The notes under the pieces were generated by a model that made no database searches, was not told where the DNA came from, and saw only the letters and a list, made by a program, of their open reading frames with translations. A stretch of 64,000 nt of DNA from the NCBI GenBank assembly GCA_037178975.1, contig JASJZH010000002.1, forward strand, positions 2,666,001 to 2,730,000, given 5' to 3'. This DNA is from Oscheius tipulae. Its lineage: Eukaryota; Nematoda; Chromadorea; Rhabditida; Rhabditidae. How positions within the stretch are numbered: the first letter of the stretch is position 1; each line of letters opens with the position of its first letter. The position numbers and the translations under genes are program-made. This document shows, in pieces, positions 12,825 through 23,832 of this stretch.

Positions 12825-13130
12825 CTCTGCGTGCCCAGGGTCTACGATTCTACACTGAAAAGGATGTGTCCCTCTCTCCATTCCTTCACACCTTTGCCAA
12901 TATGAAAGAAGACGGAAGCAGAGTCAATGGATCGGTCATCTTCGAGGTAGGCTCGCACATCGAACCGCGTAGCAAAAGGTTTTCTGGAAGTCAAAGACCC
13001 AGCCATCTGCGAGGCTATGTTCATTCTACACACGAACCATGTGAAAGAACTGACGGCGAAAGAGGCAAGGGATCGACCGAGGCATCATCTACCGCCGGGA
13101 ACTGTGTCACGTGGGACTTTGAACTTTTTT
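12825..13130 (+). pseudogene. DENND5-like uDENN-domain fragment with frameshifts
   Basis: After an acceptor-like tcaattcag the sequence reads LCVPR, then (one base out of frame) GLRFYTEKDVSLSP ... HTFANMKEDGSRVNGSVIFE, then in a third frame FLEVKDPAICEAMFILHTNH and PPGTVSRGTL. This follows the DENND5 (Rab6IP1) uDENN order: LCMPKGL, HAFIITREDGSRTFG, then a region like ICSAMQTLYHMH. It needs two frame changes, the first fitting a single missing base near 12840, and it stops in a poly-T tract. I see no flanking DENN exons. Functional DENND5 proteins are Rab GEFs; this is most likely a dead fragment. The similarity was judged by eye. Confidence 0.5.
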
Positions 13131-13198
13131 TTTTAAGAAACAATCCGTGCAAGTAAACATAGATGTAAATAGCCGCTTAATAATTCTCCGGCTCTCGG

Positions 13199-15680
13199 TT
13201 ATTGCTTCGGAGTTCTCGTGTTGGTCACCGTCTTATTCGTGTCCAGGTGCAACACGTCCTAAACCAGCAGATTCTATGAGAGAAAGGAAGGGTGACTCAC
13301 TATAACATCACTCAGACTGGAACAACCAACAGTCGCATCGCCAGTGCTGGACGGAGGCAGAGGGACTCGGTCCTTCCGGGTATCATCCTTGAGCCAGTTT
13401 ATAAGAGCATCGACCTCTTTTGTGGAGGGCGAAGTCGTTTCGTTGGAACAACTTGTTATATCGAGATCAACCTGAACATTTATTAATTTGACCGCAATTT
13501 GAAATATCTCACATTTCCTGACGGCTTTTCCCATTCATTGGCTGGCAATGGCGGAATCGCGGAGTTGTTCGAAGACAAATCGATCGATTTCTCCTTCTGA
13601 ACGCCAGTAGGACTGGGAATGAGATTATCCTCCAGGGAATCATCGTCATTCTCCTCCTCGGGCACTTGACATATATCATTTGAAGTCGTTGTATTGGTCT
13701 GGAACACTTTTTATTAGGGCTGCGCACTACTGCAGATGAGAATTTTGTCGCAAAATAACTCTAAGAACCCGTGAAGGGTCTAATAGGTATATAGGGTCAC
13801 AAAGCTGACTACGCAATTGCGCTTGTAAGTTTTTCGGATGGTAGACTACTTTTTTGAACTTTTAACCGAAACCAAAAAATAGCATACCGTCTTGCAAATG
13901 GAACCGTCATCGTACGAAGTGGTTTGTAAATCTTCGTCTTGTGGCTCTTCCATTGTAGCGACTGGCATCGCAGCAGAAAAATGCATTCTTTTCTCTGCCA
14001 GCCAGTCGAAAATGATCGTACTCCAAACAATTGGATCTCTCAGGGCGGCGAGAAGAACTGTTGTGTCAGGTGTACGAGACAGAATGAACCGGTTGTTGCT
14101 CAGCTGGACGAGTCCTAAACCTTCTATTTTACAAGTGACGAAATGAGTTTTTACCTCTGACTGTATAATCAACTGTTTGCGTCGGATCCATCAGGAATTC
14201 TCTTAAGATTGGACGAATGTCTTGTCCTAGGGCCTGTTCCAACTGTCCGTAAGTGAGTGGCATTAGAGTGCTGCTTAGTTGTCTTCCTAGTTCTGAAAAC
14301 TTTAGGATTCTCGAAATATGACAAGAAAGGTGGGAAAATACTGATCGACTTTGGCTACAGTTGCAAACTTGATAATTTCGTGTTAACTAGTGTTTTGTGT
14401 TAAGATCCTAAACAAACCTTCTAGAATATCTTCGACCGGGATAGGTGTGGACTGTACCGAACGAGTAAAATTCTTAATATTCCTCTGAAAATAGATATAT
14501 AAACATAATCACAAAAAGTACTCACCCTCACTACGCTCTGGATCTCTTCTTCTTCAGATCGTCCTTCTATCAAGTCCAGTTGATGGCATAGGTGTGATGC
14601 TGGGGAAGTTCTTCCCTTGAGATCATTGATAATTTCGGGGAGCTCATCAAAAATTTTTTCGAACTCCCCAAACTTCAGATCATCCATCTTCTTCTTTTTT
14701 TCACATTGTTCGTCAAGTCGTTTGCGTTTAGCCTGAAGCGGCTCGGCTTCTTTTTCCATCAAGTTCAGTAGCTTGTTGATGAGATCTTTCAACTCTTTTC
14801 CGTGAAAATGAAACTATATGTCAAGATTTTTTATCAGACCTTTGAAACCCACCACTTTGAAACAGTTTTCGAACATTTCGTTCTTACAGCGGCTGGTCAT
14901 AGTGTTTTGTGTGTTTGTCTTCCGTCTATCCGTCTTCTCAGCGATGGCTTTCTTCAATTCAACAATGATTGGGTCACCGGAGAAACTCCTAATGGAAGGC
15001 CAGACTAGATTTGTACAGTATTTTTGTGGATAAAAGTGCTCACATTGGTTCCTGGTGGTGAGTAGCTGGTATAATTCTGATCCTGGGGAGATCCTTTCCT
15101 TGAGATCATCGAGAATTTTTTCGAGGTCATCATAGAGTTTTTCGAGGAGCTCGTCCATTATATCCATAATCTCTTTGACATTCCAGTAGTTTTTTTTCTT
15201 TTTCTTGGCTGCTGCAGGGTTTTTTTTTCCTGCTCCTTCATTCACTTTCCGTTCCCTTTTCTGGTAAGGCTTCTTTTTCTGCCACTTTCCGTTCACAAGC
15301 CCCTTCCAAGTCCAAATGCCTGCATACTTTACCTTGTGAATTCGTAGACACGAGAAATGTTGCAGAATGGCAGCTACGCAGTCGGCAATGGCTAAACAAG
15401 AAACTTATCAGCTAGACTTTATATTTACTTTCGGGAGGAATCTTAATTTTGCAGTCTTCGATACAGACAGTTGGCTTTGTGAACACCTTGTAATACTTGT
15501 CGTAAATGGAGGCCTGAAAAGCACGGTTTTTCTCTCTGGCATGCAAAAAACACTTACTTCTTTCTTTCGTCCCAAGAAGCTAGTGACATTAGCGGCCGAA
15601 GCTGAAGAAGAGAAAGTTGCTAAAAGAATAAGATAGTAGAGAGAAATGTTTGGTAATAGTTCGGCAGGCTCCCCCTTCAT
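13199..15680 (-). CDS. Unrecognised secreted Lys-rich coiled-coil protein with an internal duplication
   Basis: ATG at 15680 opens a signal-peptide-like start (ISLYYLILLATFSSSASA, cleavage near AANV). Consistent introns join exons with Cys residues (VCIEDC; ADCVAAILQHFSC), a Lys-rich stretch (AAAKKKKKN, about 15190), and two related acidic coiled-coil blocks: DLEKILDDLKERISPGSEL (about 15090) and FDELPEIINDLKGRTSPAS (about 14620). Next come IRPILREFLMDPTQTVDYT, a globular-looking block (RFILSRTPDTTVLLAALRDP, about 14090) and an acidic Ser/Thr-rich tail ending NTRTPKQ at 13199. All junctions are in phase with GT-AG, which argues for a live gene of roughly 500 residues. I recognise no family. 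The first exon lies in the left arm of a large inverted repeat. Confidence 0.6.
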
Positions 15681-16090
15681 TCAAATGCTTATTCGCGCAC
15701 ATTTCCGATATCGGCGGGATTTTGATTTTGATTTTGTTCAGCCGATACTTTGTTATTTTCCGTCATTTTTTTCTCTTGTTTCTGCTGGTTTCTGTCGTTT
15801 ATTGCATTTTATGGCTGCCACATTGGGCAATCGCTAGGTGAAACGTAACTGAGAAGAAATCGGCACAAAGTGTTTTTCTTATATTTGCACCCGCTTCAGT
15901 TGTATTTTGATATACTAACCTCGAATTGTTCATTGCTCAGTAAAACTAGACGAAAACCAGCAGAAACCAGAGAAAAAATAACGAAGAATCCGCCGAACAA
16001 TAGAAAAATCAAAATCCCGCCGAATTCGAAAATGCGCGCGAAAAACCGTTTGAATGAAGAGGAGCCTGCCGAACTATTACCAAATGTTTA
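15645..16090. repeat. Large imperfect inverted repeat (arms about 150 bp)
   Basis: The left arm (about 15645-15800) reads TTTGGTAATAGTTCGGCAGG ... GGCGGGATTTTGATTTTG ... TCTGCTGGTTTCTGTCG. The right arm (about 15945-16090) is its reverse complement: CAGCAGAAACCAGAGA ... AAAATCAAAATCCCGCC ... CCTGCCGAACTATTACCAAA. Arm identity is high but imperfect, with a spacer of about 145 bp. It could be a MITE-like foldback element or an inverted duplication of the 5' end of the neighbouring gene, whose start codon lies in the left arm. Confidence 0.75.
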
Positions 16091-16131
16091 TTTGAAGAGC
16101 GAGTCAAAAAATGCCCCAATGTCTAGAACTA

Positions 16132-16640
16132 AACACGGACATACCAGAAGCTCTGTTCCTCTCCGTCACAGTAGAAAGACTGTTGGTATTTCTAAACGAA
16201 TCATACAATATAATGCAGGGCAAACTTACGAAGTATTCTGTGACGCCATCCTTTCTTGTTATGAACGGGCGGCTGCGAACACAGCCGCAGGCGTAGAGTG
16301 AGGCGATATAAAATGCAGGTACCCTTATCTTGAGGGCTTGTTTGTTTTGTTCTGGAGAAATTTGATTAAAAAAAAAGAGAAATGTTGACATGGGAGAGCA
16401 GAGACATACTGCAGCCGGCCAGCAGAAGTCCTAAAGCATGGAAGCAGAGACCGAGAATAAGCATGTAGATGAGGTGGTGATGCATCTTGAAGTAGGCGTA
16501 GCAGTCCGTCTCGGCTTGCAAAACCTCTCCCACAATCCAGCATCCGGGTCCAGATCCTTCTTCGTCCTCTTCTGACTTCCTTCCCTCGTGGAGCTACTAA
16601 CGACAGGTCCGGCGCCTTTGGTCATCTCGGGGAGATGTTC
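16132..16640 (-). CDS. Small predicted membrane protein, unrecognised; start not resolved
   Basis: Minus-strand exons encode EVLQAETDCYAYFKMHHH followed by one hydrophobic segment (LIYMLILGLCFHALGLLLAG, about 16430-16490). An intron (about 16424-16366) leads to QALKIRVPAFYIASLYACG ... FITRKDGVTEYF. A second intron leads to SFYCDGEEQSFWYVRV and a stop near 16132. The junctions keep frame. Upstream, Arg/Ser-rich and acidic sequence (about 16500-16900) probably holds the 5' end, but no convincing ATG or first exon was found. Confidence 0.4.
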
Positions 16641-16942
16641 TTGGAAGCGGAGACCTTTCCAGGCGAGAGCAAACGATCCAAGTGACTTGCTTCTGCAGTT
16701 TGGAGTTGCGATGACTTGTCAAGGTTAACACCATTCTTAGAAACAGAACAAGTTGAGGCAGACAGATAGACAGGCAAACAGGCAGACTGAAGCCGGCTCC
16801 GCGGCGAAATTGTAGCCGGCCGGGGCGTGATGGTTGAATGCGAAAGTGTTCGCTTGGCAAAGCAAAGATGACGAGATTACTCACAGTCCCGTCCACGCCT
16901 CTTATCCTGCACTACCCCTCGGGACGCTGTTGACTGAATAAT

Positions 16943-17098
16943 ATGTTCAATTTACAGAAATTGACCGACAAAAAAGAGATAAACTCAAGGCTGAGACAAC
17001 TTGTTCTGCAAGAGATGAAAAATGCGACCTTCCTCAAGATCAAACGTCAGAAGAGCGAGAAGAAGACAACCAAACAAGCTTTCAAGAAGGCACAGTGA
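16943..17098 (+). CDS. Short basic ORF, unrecognised
   Basis: A 51-codon plus-strand ORF starts MFNLQKLTDKKEINSRLRQL and ends KKTTKQAFKKAQ. The part after an internal tttacag could instead be a last exon (16958-17098). Composition is Lys/Gln-rich and helical. No upstream exon, homology or poly(A) signal was found, so it may be a gene fragment. Confidence 0.25.
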   Translation: MFNLQKLTDKKEINSRLRQLVLQEMKNATFLKIKRQKSEKKTTKQAFKKAQ

Positions 17099-17469
17099 GC
17101 TGGAACCTCAGTACTCAATCCGACTGAGGCTGCAGATTTTTGGAATAACTTTGTTAAAGGTCCAGTTATGGCTGAACGGTGCGCTTTTTTTTCAAACTGT
17201 CCCGCAATAAAAGTGGCTGAAAATCAATCTTTTGCGTTTTTTGTTGCTTTATTCACATTTTCCTAGTTTCTATATATTTAACCGATTTTCCGTCAAATTT
17301 CATCCTAAAATAGCCTACTTTGACAGAAAAACTACTAAGAAAAATGAAGAAAATGGCCGTACAAGATCAAAACCGCGTTTTGTCAATATCCTCCATTTTA
17401 CTTGGTAATTTTTTTTCTAGGGTGAAATTTGACGGCGAATCAATTGTGCACACTTAGTACCATCGATCA
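17099..17469. other. AT-rich intergenic stretch
   Basis: No ORF with gene character and no recognised repeat. It separates the short basic ORF from the 3' end of the decayed CUB-like gene. Confidence 0.4.
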
Positions 17470-18119
17470 CAATTTAAAGAGAAGCACCAGCTGAACAATG
17501 ACAGCTACCAACAATTCCAAACTCTTTGCCGAGTTGAAGAAGAAAGTAACGTAAGCTCCTGGGGACATCGTATTCGAGCAGCTGTCATAAGAGAAAGAGA
17601 ACTGTGTCCCAGAAATTGTTTGCTGATTTTTAGTCTGAAAAGTATCTTCCTTGTCAGAAAAGAACTAAACAAACCGATAAGTCTGTTGGTTCCCAGAATC
17701 CGTAACTTTCACAACGACAGCACTGTTGTTGTAAGCTCCGTCAACAACAGACACGGTCATTTGAGAACTTTGGGCTTAACTTGAGTTTCTAAAGACATAC
17801 GAAGTTCGCAACCTGTAGAGAGAGAAAGAGTTATCCTTGGGAAGTAATGAGAAAGGATAGTTTCCAGAAGAATAGACACCATAAGCGCCGCCTGGGACAT
17901 TCGAATACGCCAAATGTATGAATTTAGACAGTTTGAGGAGAAATTACAGTTAGGAACCCGGCCTGAGACCTGGATCGTTGTGAAATTGGTCAGTTCGGAT
18001 GATTAGCGTGTTCAAACGTCCAGGAAGCTGTTGAGGTAGGTAGATCGGTTTGCTGAGTCTGAGAAATCGTCTCTGTGTCTCTCAGTCTCTCTCGGCCTCT
18101 CTGTCTGCCGCTCTCTCTC

Positions 18120-19400
18120 TTAGTGGTAGGCTACCAGGAATATCAAGCAAAGTTACTTCTTCGGGGCGTGCCTAACTTGTCCATTTCTTAGTAAAACACT
18201 TGCTAAAAATAATAATCATACCGTTCAAATGGCGACCAACTTTTGATCTAACACTGACTCAAAACACAGTCAAAAAACTTTACTAATCTCAGCTCCTTTT
18301 TGAACCCAGTTCCTATCCTTTAAACCTACTTCCCATTCTTTGAATCTCTTTCTCTTAATCCACTTCTTATCCCTCTATTCTACTTCCCTTTCTCTCTTTG
18401 GACTCATTCCCTAACTTTTGAATCAAATTTCTATCCCTCGAACCAACTCTTCGAAACCACTTTCCACTCAATTCCTTTTTAGAACTCACTTCCTATCCTC
18501 GGAACCCACATCCCATTCTTCAATCCCACGTCCCTTTCAATATTTGAATCTACTTCCCTGCCCTTCCTTTACTTGGGAGAAGGAAATAATCCATCTTCCA
18601 CTTACACTCGCTCAAATCCACTTCCCACCCTTTTGAACACACTTCTTATCTCTCGAACACTAACTCGTCCTCAAAACCCTATTTTCGTGGAAATCGGATT
18701 TTGAAATCCCAGATTTTGGCTTTTATTATGTGATATTCTTACTCTGCTCATCGAACTCTACAAAACGACACTTTGTGATCTCAAAAGAAAGGATAGTTTC
18801 AAACCGATTGAAGGGAACGATTTGCCTCGGCGCGGAATCGAGACCGCATGGGGCGCACACGCTGGCGGCGACGGCGCCTCTTAGCAATACGCTAACTTTG
18901 GCGCTAGAACTTTGAAGCTCTGTAACTTCGTTCGGAGTAGGGGCACCCCTAATATTATTGAATATTCTTACTCAGCTCAAAATTTCTACAAAATGCTACT
19001 TTATAACAAAAAAATTTCCGTTACCGTGTGTCCAAACCTACGATCGGCTACGCACAGACAGACAGACAAACAGATACAGAGACAATCTAAAATAGATAGA
19101 GTAGCAAATAATCCCGAATTCAAAAATGTTCTGCAAGTGTAATCTGTTCTTGGTAAGTCAAGAATAACCCCCAAGTTCTCGCTACCCGAGGGGAGCCATT
19201 TGGTTGCTGTTAGCTTCCGGCGACTGTCTGCTGACTGCTCCTTCTCCGGCTCATCAGCGGTGCTACCAGTCTGCCCTTGAATCCGAGATCATGGCCTCCT
19301 GGGTCTCCTATCACAACAAGATGGACCTCTACAACTATCGAGAGATCGACGACAATGGCGACGCTGTTCACACTGTTGCTTGTCTTTCTGTCTCACTTTC
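18120..19400. other. Insertion of about 1.25 kb in an intron of the decayed CUB-like gene
   Basis: The paralogue has only a short CT-rich intron at this point (about 24440-24520). Here the intron is expanded and holds a degenerate minisatellite (18290-18660), AT-rich DNA, and a plus-strand coding-like patch at about 19215-19370 (contains HQRCYQSALESEIMASW and NYREIDDNGDAV) with no recognisable family. I found no terminal repeats. Confidence 0.45.
18290..18660 (+). repeat. Degenerate pyrimidine-rich minisatellite
   Basis: Repeats of about 30-35 bp built on ACTTCCYATYCTTTGAA, ACTTCTTATCCCTC and similar words occur about a dozen times with many substitutions and length changes. The ORF over it (18418-18636) is a by-product of the repeat. 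Confidence 0.6.
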
Positions 19401-20395
19401 ACTCTGTCTGTCTCTGTCTATCCCTTTCTTACCCAAATGTTTCCAACACTGTTCCATTCTGAAGGTAGTCACCGTCCTGCCAGTCCAAAGTTCCAGTAAG
19501 AGTTACCAAGCTAGTCAGGTAAAAGTTGCTATTCGGAACAGCCCCTCCGTAGTATTGAACCACAGAAGGTAATAAATTTGCGTTGACTATCTAGATCTGC
19601 AGTCGTGTTTCTGGGAGCATAGCGAAGACTGTAAAATGCAATGTTTTGTATGTCTGATAAAATGTGGATAAGAACAATCAAAGAAGTCACCTTTGTAAGT
19701 TTTGATCAGTAACCCTCCGTAATCTACATCGGTAGATGGGGGATTGTCACCAAAGTTAGGATGAGGCGATTGTTCACCGATTCTTGCATCCAAGCATTGT
19801 CTGTGGCGAAGTAGTAATATCCGGAAAAAAAGGAGAGACGATGACAGTGACAGTACAACTCACGATCCCAAGTACCGTCCATTGATTCCTTCTTCCAAAA
19901 AACATGTAGCCATACCACATAAAGTACATCGAAACCTCTGGGTTGCAAGCAGCTTGAAAGCACACCTAAGACTTACCATTTTTCAAAATAAAAATTTATT
20001 TCTTACATCCTCAGCCGATGTGAAGACAATGCTTTTGCTTTCTTTGTAAAGCGGGACAACAGTTCCATGACTACCCGGAGTCAAAGTGACTCTGTCGGGA
20101 TTATTTGAATAAGGAACTCAAGTTTTGTCAGTCTTGTGCTATATTTTGAGGGTAGTACTGTCCGTAAATAACAGATATCTACTATTGGCCTCCTTGTTTG
20201 GAGGTGTCAGAATAGTGACTTCCGCGTAGGACCCGTTCACTCTAGGAATCTGAAAAGTATATTTATCACCTCGTCAAGGGGACACAGAGATAGAGACTGG
20301 AGATAGAGACTTACCACCCAGTAACATCTGGTCGTGTTAGTATACCGAAACAAATTGTGATTAGTTTTGTTTTCCCAAGCCAAGAAATGACACAG

Positions 20396-21124
20396 CCCAA
20401 TATACAAAGATTAGATGTTGTCGCTTTACCTACTTCTTTTTGACACTGTCATTGTGGGTAGAAGGGTAGAAGGGTAGACGACCAAACGCGTTTTCAAACC
20501 AGGTTCTGCGACGAATTTCCCTCAAAACGTGTTTTTTCATTTTTCGGTGCTTTACACACATTCATGGCTTCTAAGTGAGTTTAATGGACTCAGGGTCGAA
20601 AACTACCCAAGAAATGGTGAGAATAATAAAGAAAATTGAGGAAATACTGTTTTTCCCCTTATTCTCATTACTACATTTTTCTGTTATTTTTTTGTGATAC
20701 TGCTGACAATTGTGATACTGCAGGGCGCCATTTTGGATTCATTCAAACGAAATTCACAATTTTTTTAGTTTTTTTTTTTCGCTCAATTTCCTGCATTTTT
20801 TTCAATCAAAATGTTACATGCAGGAAAATATTTATTTACCAGTCGGCCGTTTTATTGAGCTCCGAGTTTGTCCATTGCCAAGAAACTCTCCAAGGAGCAA
20901 AAGCAATAGCAACAATTCTTTTTGCAATTAAAGCAATCAAAACAGTAACTTGCTAACTCGAAAAAGTTTCTTTTTGCATTAGGTTGACTTGTCTCAACGG
21001 AAAAAGTCCACAAACATTGTCGAGTGTTATCCCCGATTAGAGATGATTTGTGTCGCAGACGGACGCCTCTTGCAAATTGTAAAGGTAGGATAGGATATAC
21101 AATAATTTACAATTTATTGTCGGA
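20396..21124. other. Intergenic stretch without a recognised gene
   Basis: AT-rich, with poly-T tracts (20760-20800). The part nearest 21124 may be the 3' untranslated tail of the RTE-like remnant. No gene seen. Confidence 0.4.
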
Positions 21125-21640
21125 ATCAAGGGGTTGCTATCATGTCAGGGCTCCCTTGCCGCTCCCATAGCGCGAACTCATTCTTCGCCTCCCCCTCTTG
21201 CCTGTCGCATCCATGTGGTTGGAGTTCGTCCGAGGCGACCACAGGCTTTCTTCAGCTCATCTTCCCATCTCATGCACGGTCTCCCTAGAGCTGATCTAGA
21301 GGAACCCATTCCGTCATCGCTTTCGACCACCTTCCTCCTTCCATCTCGGCCACTTTTCTCGCCCATTTCAGCTTCCTCGTCCATGCCAAGTCCAGAACAT
21401 TCGGTAGTTCTGTTCTTCTTCTCACCTCCTCATTCCTCACACGATCCCAAAGTGTGATACTGAGCATGGCCCTTTCCTTATGGATAGGATATAGGTGTAG
21501 AAAATATGTTCTCACCGACTGGCAGTCTTTTTCATAGAAAAACCAATGTTTTCCGCTGTCGAAACCTAGTCTTTTGTCATGACTGCATTTTATGCTCGTA
21601 TTTTGCTGCCCATATGTCATAGTTATCATTTGTAGCCAAT
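21125..21640 (-). mobile_element. RTE-type non-LTR retrotransposon remnant (end of the reverse-transcriptase ORF)
   Basis: The minus strand reads KERAMLSITLWDRVRNEEVR, then WTRKLKWARKVAEM ... GGRWSKAMTEW, then in another frame LGRPCMRWEDELKKACG and WMRQARGGGEEW. This is the usual ending of RTE-clade ORFs (ERAMLGI.LRDRIRNE, then K.RWAGHVARM, then GRP..RW.D.I, then W.R.A.DR..W). The N-terminal domains are absent and at least one frameshift is present near 21300, so it is a dead 5'-truncated copy. Confidence 0.75.
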
Positions 21641-23299
21641 ATGAAGCTAACAGAACATCTGGTGGCCGGTCGTGATGCTGTCGCCGACGACGAAAGTCCG
21701 GGCACCATGCCCGAAGTCAAGAGGGAGCCGACGGAGGATGACGAGAAGCCGGACTACATGAGAAACATGATTTTTGCGCCGAAGGAGCCGCCCAAATTGC
21801 GCAGGAGCTCTGTCAATAACAAAGTCCGTCCCTGCATGGTTCATCTCTACAGCCATAGGCGTCTCAGAAAGGTACTACATTTTTTCTCCGAGAAACCGAA
21901 TATCTAGGAGCTCGAAGACCGCGGATTGAACGCCGTGGGTAGTCGTGCGGATTGTACCGATCGTCTTCTTTGCTTCCTGTCCGGCCAGCCGCAGCCGAAT
22001 CCATTAACTTATCGTAAGATAGAACATTTCTGTGAGATGATATCTAGCAGTTAGGAGTAAATGAAATGCGAAAATAGCGGTGCCACATGAATCCGCAAAA
22101 CTGCGAAGTTATGCTGGTCACCCTGACCCGAGGCTCCTCTTTTTAAGCACTACCAACACATTTCCCCTCCTTTCCAGGTGAAACAGCCGTTATAACAATT
22201 CCTCACGCTGATGAGAATCTCCTCGTGCCGGCAGCTGAACTCTTTCGCCACGGCGTCTGTCAAATTGCCGTCTTCAAAAACATTGCTGTACGCGTTTTTC
22301 CTCATCTTCTTCAAGAAATCCACATCTCAGAGCGATATCATCGATTTCCTGAGGAGCCAGATGGACGAGGATTCGATTCCGGACTCTGGACTGCCTTCCT
22401 TGCCCACACCATTAGTCATTCTGAACAGTTCAGCACGCGTTCTGGCCGCCCGTGCTCATTTTAACGAGGTGCTAAAGAAGGCACGTTTTCCCGAGACAGT
22501 CAGGCCGAAACTGCAGCCGAAGATCATGCCGAGGCCTTGTCCAATAGCCCAGCGCAAGGACTATCTGGAGTCTGCCGACGGACGCACTCCGTATCCTACT
22601 TTCGATAGTGAGCTTATCTTCTGAACAGAAGATTTTGGGTACCTAGTTAAACCGGTGAATTCTCACCAAAAAGCGAGCCTATACCGGTCCACCATTTGAA
22701 TTCGGTGCCCAAATTTTAAATTGCTGAAGTGGCAAAAACGACGAATCTGACCCGACCAATGATAAAAAATGATTTCTGGACATCGATTCGCCACCGTGTC
22801 ATTTTTGTATGTCGTGCTAGTGCTAACCGACCGAGCTACTCTGGCAAGCTCGCTGAATTTTCCGAAAAATAGATAAGCTTAGACAAGGAACAATAACATA
22901 GAGATAAGAAATAAGCAGAGGAGGAATCTTTCCCATGTGTTTACCTTCTCAAAACATCTTGTCTAAAAACAACTCCCATATTTTCAGTCAGACCACCATA
23001 TCGCATAGTGCTCAAGACGATGAGGGGCGGTGCTTTTCCGCGTTCATCGAATCGCAGCCGTGTCAACACCAACCTTCCTCAGGCTTGTTCGGTCAGCTTT
23101 ACAGCTCCTACTCCGCCACCAGGTAACTTTTCTTCACCTTGTTTTGCCTAAATATCCAAATTTAGTCCCACCGCATCGTTATCTCGTCTGGCCGCCTATC
23201 CAACGTCCTCGCCCGGTCTCTTCTTCCATCAGCTTGAGCGACGTCCCTCAGCCGCACTACGAGAACTCCAACGATCCGGCTGATATTTCAATTATGTAG
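21641..23299 (+). CDS. SAP-domain nuclear protein, otherwise unrecognised
   Basis: ATG 21641 lies just after an acceptor-like tttgtag. Exon 1 holds an acidic region with a SUMO-type VKREP motif. The junction RRLRK|ELEDRGLNAVGSRADCTDRL (intron about 21872-21907) forms a SAP motif, a DNA-binding helix-turn-helix. Exon 3 (ETAVITIPHADENLLVPAAE, about 22179-22286) and exon 4 (DIIDFLRSQMDEDSIPD ... FNEVLKKARFPETVRPKL) follow. After a longer intron come RPPYRIVLKTMRGGAFPRSS and a Pro-rich tail ending NDPADISIM at 23299. AATAAA lies at 23385. All joins stay in frame. The role is probably chromatin or transcription related; the family beyond SAP was not recognised. Confidence 0.75.
22735..22865 (-). 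repeat. tRNA-like Pol III-type repeat inside a SAP-gene intron
   Basis: The reverse complement reads AGTAGCTCGGTCGGTTAGCA (a near-perfect A box), about 35 bp later GGCGAATCGATGTCC (B box), then ATTTTTT. It sits antisense in the 22610-22988 intron. It is either a tRNA-derived SINE or a tRNA pseudogene. Confidence 0.55.
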
Positions 23300-23832
23300 G
23301 TATATAATCCTTTCCCCGTGTTTTCCTCTGTAATTTTGTTATTTGCCTCTTCCTCCCGCACTTTGTTTTGTTTTGTTTCCGGTTAATAAATCGCCATCCA
23401 ATCTTACCGACGGAGCTTTGATGAGACCTCTAGATGAACACTCAATTGTGTTTATATGCTTATTATGTAGGAGAGTGAGAACAACGTCTAGACGTGACGA
23501 GAGGTAGAGAATCGCAAATTCTCTTTGTTTTGTTGTTCTTTGCGCGGATTTGTAGCCCAGATCAAGGGATTTCCGGGCACATCATCCGATTTATCGATAT
23601 CTACGTGGTTAGAAGTAGCAAAAATAGCAACAACAAAAAAATCTTTTTTGAGAGCTCATATCTCACAAGGGAAGCTCTCGAGTCAGATTGGACTTTCCTT
23701 TCGGGTACGGTTTCATAGATAGCCCTTCGAATGAGTTACGGGACATATTTCCAAAATCGCTGACGATCCCCTATCAGAGCTATGAGGCGAGAGAGGCACA
23801 CTCATTTGCAATAGAGCTTTTATGTATACCAA
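23300..23832. other. Convergent intergenic region
   Basis: 3' side of the SAP gene (AATAAA at 23385) and of the minus-strand CUB-like gene. Nothing else recognised; short ORFs at 23494-23722 lack gene character. Confidence 0.5.

Larger units (their letters stand above)
17470..20395 (-). pseudogene. Decayed CUB-like secreted protein gene (paralogue of 23833-25844)
   Basis: Minus-strand blocks follow the intact gene at 23833-25844 in order: a first-domain remnant around the TNTTRCYWV-type block (about 20330) and the VNGSYAEVTI equivalent (about 20240). Next are a MYFMWYGYMFFGRRNQ block (19900), the DYGGLLIKTYKG block (19700), a CUB-like block (19450-19600), and the C-terminal hydrophobic tail LVAVIVQLVLLFKL (17480). 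The signal-peptide exon is missing. A one-base shift separates NRLILTLVTIPH from TDVDYGGLLIK (about 19740), where the paralogue is continuous. About 1.25 kb of foreign sequence interrupts an intron. Loss of the 5' exon plus the frameshift point to a pseudogene. Confidence 0.7.

Noticed and set aside
16958-17098. ENY2/Sus1-like last exon
   Set aside because: Superficial helical similarity only; key residues do not match.
18418-18636. ORF over repeats
   Set aside because: Created by the pyrimidine-rich minisatellite.
21641-21907. Single-exon gene reading of the SAP gene start
   Set aside because: A GT-AG intron inside it restores a complete SAP motif with the next exon.
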